Shown in pieces: positions 62,896 through 64,000 of a DNA stretch of 64,000 nt. Location of the stretch: NCBI GenBank assembly GCA_035547915.1, contig DASZTS010000093.1, forward strand, positions 1 through 64,000. The letters run 5' to 3'. The position numbers and the translations under genes were made by a program. Position 1 is the first letter of the stretch. Every line of letters starts with the position of its first letter. The notes below the pieces were generated by a model, which had not been told where the DNA came from, made no database searches, and worked only from the letters and a program-made list of their open reading frames with translations. This DNA is from DASSFG01 sp035547915 (lineage in GTDB: Bacteria; Planctomycetota; Planctomycetia; Pirellulales; JAICIG01).

Positions 62896-64000
62896 GGCTT
62901 GCGCGCGGCAATCGGTTCTGGGCGGTCGCCGCCGCATGGCTGCTGGTCGCGACGGCGTCCTATGCCGCGGAGGGCGTGCCGGAAGCCGCCGCCGAGCGCC
63001 GCCTGGTAAGCTGGGTCGGCAACGACGTTGGTATTTGCCTACAGCTCGATGACCTGGCGCAACGTTTGGCCGACTTTGTCGAGAGTCCGCTCGCGCAGCG
63101 GCTGCACCGTTTTCAGCCGATTGCCACGTGGCGCGATCTGCACCGAGCGCGGCTGAGCGTGTTGCGGGGTGAGATCGAGCGGCGTACGGGCGCGAATGTC
63201 CGCGATCTCGTTAAGCAATTGTTCGGCCGCGAGGTATTGTTCGCGATCTGGCCGCCCAGCGATCCCGCGGGTGGCCAACCGGCGGCGCTGTTGCTGGCCG
63301 AGTCGACCGACCGCACCGTGATGCAGCGCACGCTGGAGAGGCTCGTTGCAGCCCGGCGGCAAGCAGGACGGTGGCGAGGCAAACGCACCATCGAGGTCGC
63401 GGGCGAAGCCTTCACGATCGATTCGGTGATCGCCGACGACGATCGATCGGCATTTTTTGTCACGTCGGCCGACGATGTGGCGATGATCGCGACGAGCGAA
63501 GCCTTGCTCGTTTCGGCGTTAGGGCGACGTGCCGATGCCGGAGCGACGGATCCTTCGCGGGCCGTGCAGGACAGCGTGTCGCTCGCGTCCTCGCCGGCCT
63601 ATCTGGCCGCGAGCGAGCGGCTCAGCCCGCGGGCCGTGGCGACGTTGTTCGTTAATCCGCGCGCCTGGGATACGGCTCTCGAAGCCGACCTGAAGACCAA
63701 GAAGCCCGGCTCCGAGGAAGCCCGCTCGCAGGCGGTTCTCTTGGCGGCCTGGCGCGAGACGCAGTATGTGGCCGGTTCGCTGAGCTTCGCACCGCATCTC
63801 GGTGCCGAGTTGGCCTGGGGTTGGCAGGCTGACGATTTGCCCGATCCTGTGCGCGAAGTAGCGGCCAGCTTGGAGGGACGCTCCGAACTGTTCGACGTTG
63901 TTCCGGCCGATGCGCTGATCGCCGTCGTCGCACATGCCGACGTGGGCCGCCTGGTGCGCTACATGATCGCGGGCGAGTGGCAGAAATCGGCCGCGGCGCC
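62892..64000 (+). CDS. Exported protein coupled to the sigma/anti-sigma pair (partial)
   Basis: The frame is open from ATG 62892 to the window end (369 codons). A signal peptide (FWAVAAAWLLVATASYAAEG) is followed by a mixed alpha/beta body with VGNDVGICLQLDDLAQRL, LLLAESTDRTVMQRTL and AFFVTSADDVAMIATSEALL, a pattern like DUF3352-type exported proteins. It overlaps the anti-sigma gene by ATGA, so it is the third gene of the operon and may be the signal-sensing or effector part. Confidence 0.65.
   Translation, partial: MRLARGNRFWAVAAAWLLVATASYAAEGVPEAAAERRLVSWVGNDVGICLQLDDLAQRLADFVESPLAQRLHRFQPIATWRDLHRARLSVLRGEIERRTGANVRDLVKQLFGREVLFAIWPPSDPAGGQPAALLLAESTDRTVMQRTLERLVAARRQAGRWRGKRTIEVAGEAFTIDSVIADDDRSAFFVTSADDVAMIATSEALLVSALGRRADAGATDPSRAVQDSVSLASSPAYLAASERLSPRAVATLFVNPRAWDTALEADLKTKKPGSEEARSQAVLLAAWRETQYVAGSLSFAPHLGAELAWGWQADDLPDPVREVAASLEGRSELFDVVPADALIAVVAHADVGRLVRYMIAGEWQKSAAA

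Noticed and set aside
1..64000. CRISPR arrays or rRNA operons
   Set aside because: No regularly spaced identical repeats and no rRNA-like conserved stretches were seen on either strand.

Overview
The window looks like chromosomal DNA from a planctomycete, probably close to the Pirellulales. I infer this from GC-rich sequence and lineage-flavoured families: a mini-protein with the LEERIAPS N-terminal signature, short leucine-rich-repeat proteins with one N-terminal anchor, a GldA/GldG/DUF4340 set, enlarged PstC and PstA permeases, a formylmethanofuran dehydrogenase C subunit, and membrane proteins with split acyl-carrier-like ends. No rRNA, CRISPR array, prophage or plasmid backbone is visible. 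A selenocysteine tRNA (22595-22693) implies that the cell decodes UGA as selenocysteine.

Layout, 0-20 kb: a carbamoyltransferase/SxtJ/DUF5989 trio; a cold-shock protein; a carboxyltransferase beta subunit; small exported proteins; a YeaQ-type membrane protein; a large membrane-anchored protein; FhcC; an ECF sigma/anti-sigma pair; a GldA-type ATPase with a permease-GldG fusion and a DUF4340 protein; the overlapping DUF1445-DUF971 pair; and a phenylacetate-CoA-ligase-like enzyme. 20-38 kb: stress-type membrane proteins, a phospholipase D-like protein, tRNA-Sec, an ABC-2 permease, hflC-hflK with translationally coupled followers, a solitary pntAA, and a compact pstS-pstC-pstA-pstB phosphate-uptake operon.

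From about 38 to 57 kb the character changes to accessory DNA. It holds a protein whose two ends look like the two halves of an acyl carrier protein in swapped order, a LEERIAPS mini-protein, a SUKH gene broken by an amber codon, a full LigD with small flanking genes but no Ku, a LexA-type HTH fused to a pRiA4b ORF-3-like domain, a large 2OG-Fe(II) oxygenase, a minus-strand operon of DUF6933/DUF6398-type genes, tandem LRR paralogues, a tRNA-Pro, and a decayed locus made of transposase, CHAT and Tudor-like fragments. A ~100-nt structured repeat occurs three times (40.7, 42.1 and 60.6 kb).

The last 7 kb return to ordinary genes: a YqaA/DedA-type membrane protein, GDP-mannose 4,6-dehydratase, a lipoate-ligase family protein, an FHA protein, two small conserved proteins, and a second ECF sigma/anti-sigma pair coupled to an exported protein that runs off the window. 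All family assignments come from reading motifs by eye; no database search was run.
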